Below the pieces are notes generated by a model. It was not told the DNA's origin. It worked only from the letters and a program-made list of their open reading frames with translations, and did no database searches. Below are positions 63,110-64,000 of a stretch of DNA of 64,000 nt, piece after piece. The position numbers were made by a program, and so were the translations under genes. This stretch comes from RYN-230 sp963704995. GTDB lineage: Bacteria; Actinomycetota; Actinomycetes; Streptosporangiales; Streptosporangiaceae. Each line of letters begins with the position of its first letter. The first letter of the stretch is position 1. Where the stretch lies: positions 558,001 to 622,000 of the forward strand of contig CAVPIM010000017.1 in NCBI GenBank assembly GCA_963704995.1, given 5' to 3'.

Positions 63110-64000
63110 TTAGCCGGCCACCGCTGTCGCGGGAATCGGCACCCCGGTGCGGTCCGGCTGGAGCGAGCCCACGGTGACGCCGGTGACGCAGGATCCCGGC
63201 GCGGCGCCCAGCTGCCGGACGCTGATCACCTTCCCCGAGCCGGTGACCGGCACGTAGACGGCATGCGTGCCCGCGGGAACCGGCACGGAGCGCCATCGCT
63301 CGCCGAGGCTGACCGCCAGCACCGTGGCCGGGCCGGAGTAGGACAGCCGCGCCGTCCACGGCCATCGGTATAGCGAGCCGTGCAGCGGAATCCGGACCCC
63401 GCCCGGGGTCACGGCCCAGCAGTTCCTGGCCGGCTGCCTCGCCGGCTTGCTGGCCGCTTTCTGGCCCGGGTGCTTCGCCGGGTGGGCGGCGGCGGGCTTC
63501 GCCTGCGGCGGCGGCCCGGATGCCGGGCCTTCCACCGTCACCGGCCACAGCCGTCCGAGGCTGTCGAAGATCATCAGGTGGCCGATGACGCCGCGCGGCG
63601 ACAGCGTCCAGTTCAGGTGGCTGCCCGGCACGCCCCGGGCGATCGCGCCGATCACCTGTGAGGTGTGCCCGGAGGTCCAGAAGAAGATGGGGTCCATGAT
63701 TATCGCGGGTGTCGGCGTATTCACGATCAGCGTGCCGCGCGGCGCCTGGGCCACCGCCACCTGCGCGGTGGCGATGTAGGACCGGGCCGGCCGGGTGTTG
63801 GTCGCCGCCTCGAGCGTGGTCAGCGACCAGAACGAGCCGATCAGCAGGGCGCCCAGCAATACCGCGGTGAGAACCCGCAGCCGCTGGATCACGACCGGGC
63901 TGGTGAGCGCGCCAGCCAGGCCCGCCGCCGGGCTGGCGGGCAGCTGGAAGCGGCTGGTCTCCGGCAGGCCAGCCACCGGCAGGAACGCGAGGCCGGCGCA
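63110..64000 (-). CDS. Membrane-anchored protein, C-terminal part (cut by window edge)
   Basis: The frame is open to the right edge; GTG at 63976 is a possible start, but CAGLAFLPVAGLPE upstream reads on, so this may be the end of a longer membrane protein. One clear TM segment, LRVLTAVLLGALLIGSFWSL, is followed by ~235 extracytoplasmic residues: RGTLIVNTPTPAIIMDPIFF, SPRGVIGHLMIFDSLGRLWP, a Pro/Ala/Lys-rich linker, and a C-terminal beta-rich part with PVPAGTHAVYVPVTGSGKVI. The layout resembles the soluble tail of some GT-C or GT39-like enzymes. I do not recognise the family. Confidence 0.65.
   Translation of the reverse strand, partial: CAGLAFLPVAGLPETSRFQLPASPAAGLAGALTSPVVIQRLRVLTAVLLGALLIGSFWSLTTLEAATNTRPARSYIATAQVAVAQAPRGTLIVNTPTPAIIMDPIFFWTSGHTSQVIGAIARGVPGSHLNWTLSPRGVIGHLMIFDSLGRLWPVTVEGPASGPPPQAKPAAAHPAKHPGQKAASKPARQPARNCWAVTPGGVRIPLHGSLYRWPWTARLSYSGPATVLAVSLGERWRSVPVPAGTHAVYVPVTGSGKVISVRQLGAAPGSCVTGVTVGSLQPDRTGVPIPATAVAG

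Noticed and set aside
1..64000. tRNA/rRNA genes, CRISPR arrays, insertion sequences, phage attachment sites
   Set aside because: No cloverleaf-like or rRNA sequence, no regularly spaced repeats, no transposase or integrase motifs seen on either strand.

Overview
The window comes from a very high-GC actinobacterium (most codons end in G or C, and GTG starts with ATGA/GTGA overlaps are common). It is probably not a Mycobacterium: there are no PE/PPE genes, and the gene order is a rearranged version of the mycobacterial cholesterol region. Taxonomy below phylum is inference. About 51 kb encode a nearly complete aerobic sterol-degradation pathway. The last ~13 kb encode a cell-envelope glycosylation locus. 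Gene names are assigned from my recall of Mycobacterium tuberculosis family sequences, not from a search.

Layout. 1-5.6 kb: tail of an SDR, a PPOX-fold protein, an aldehyde dehydrogenase remnant, an SDR, and the last-ring genes echA20-ipdA-ipdB-ipdC. 5.6-15.6 kb: fadA6, fadE26-fadE27 (ChsE4-ChsE5), a fadD19 operon with an IpdC-like flavoprotein and an LLM flavoprotein, echA19 and fadD17. 15.7-21.5 kb: two DUF35 proteins, ltp4, ltp3, cyp125 and fadA5. 21.6-30.9 kb: HIP (C/D-ring) catabolism, ipdF-fadE30 divergent from fadD3-echA-fadE31-fadE32-fadE33-flippase. 30.8-41.3 kb: ring A/B genes hsaA-D-C-B, kshA, a small Cys protein, kshB, hsaE, a KstD paralogue and kstD. 41.3-48.4 kb: the igr-type side-chain operon chsE3 (split)-chsE1-chsE2-chsH2-chsH1-ltp2, divergent from kstR (48.6 kb). 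49.3-51.0 kb: a Tat-exported cholesterol oxidase. 51.2-64 kb: methyltransferase, DUF3068 protein, acyltransferase, AftD-type arabinosyltransferase, GT4, GT2, DUF2613 peptide and two membrane proteins.

How it works together. Cholesterol oxidase makes the 3-oxo-4-ene. CYP125, FadD19/FadD17 and the acyl-CoA dehydrogenase, hydratase, thiolase and retro-aldolase steps remove the side chain. KstD and KshAB open ring B, and HsaA-E degrade rings A/B. FadD3 activates HIP, and FadE30, IpdF, IpdC, EchA20, IpdAB, FadE31-33 and FadA6 finish rings C/D. HsaF/HsaG, Mce4 and KstR2 are not in the window.

Regulation. Fourteen sites matching TnnAACnnGTTnnA exactly or with one mismatch (the KstR operator) lie in intergenic or divergent promoter regions. 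A perfect KstR2-type site sits between fadE30 and fadD3. Three KstR-type sites lie in the envelope section, which suggests that envelope glycosylation genes share steroid control.

Caution. At least 28 single-base frame breaks interrupt otherwise well-conserved genes. Because motifs remain intact on both sides, they look like sequence or assembly indels rather than decay. Such genes are given here as one feature, with the break position stated.
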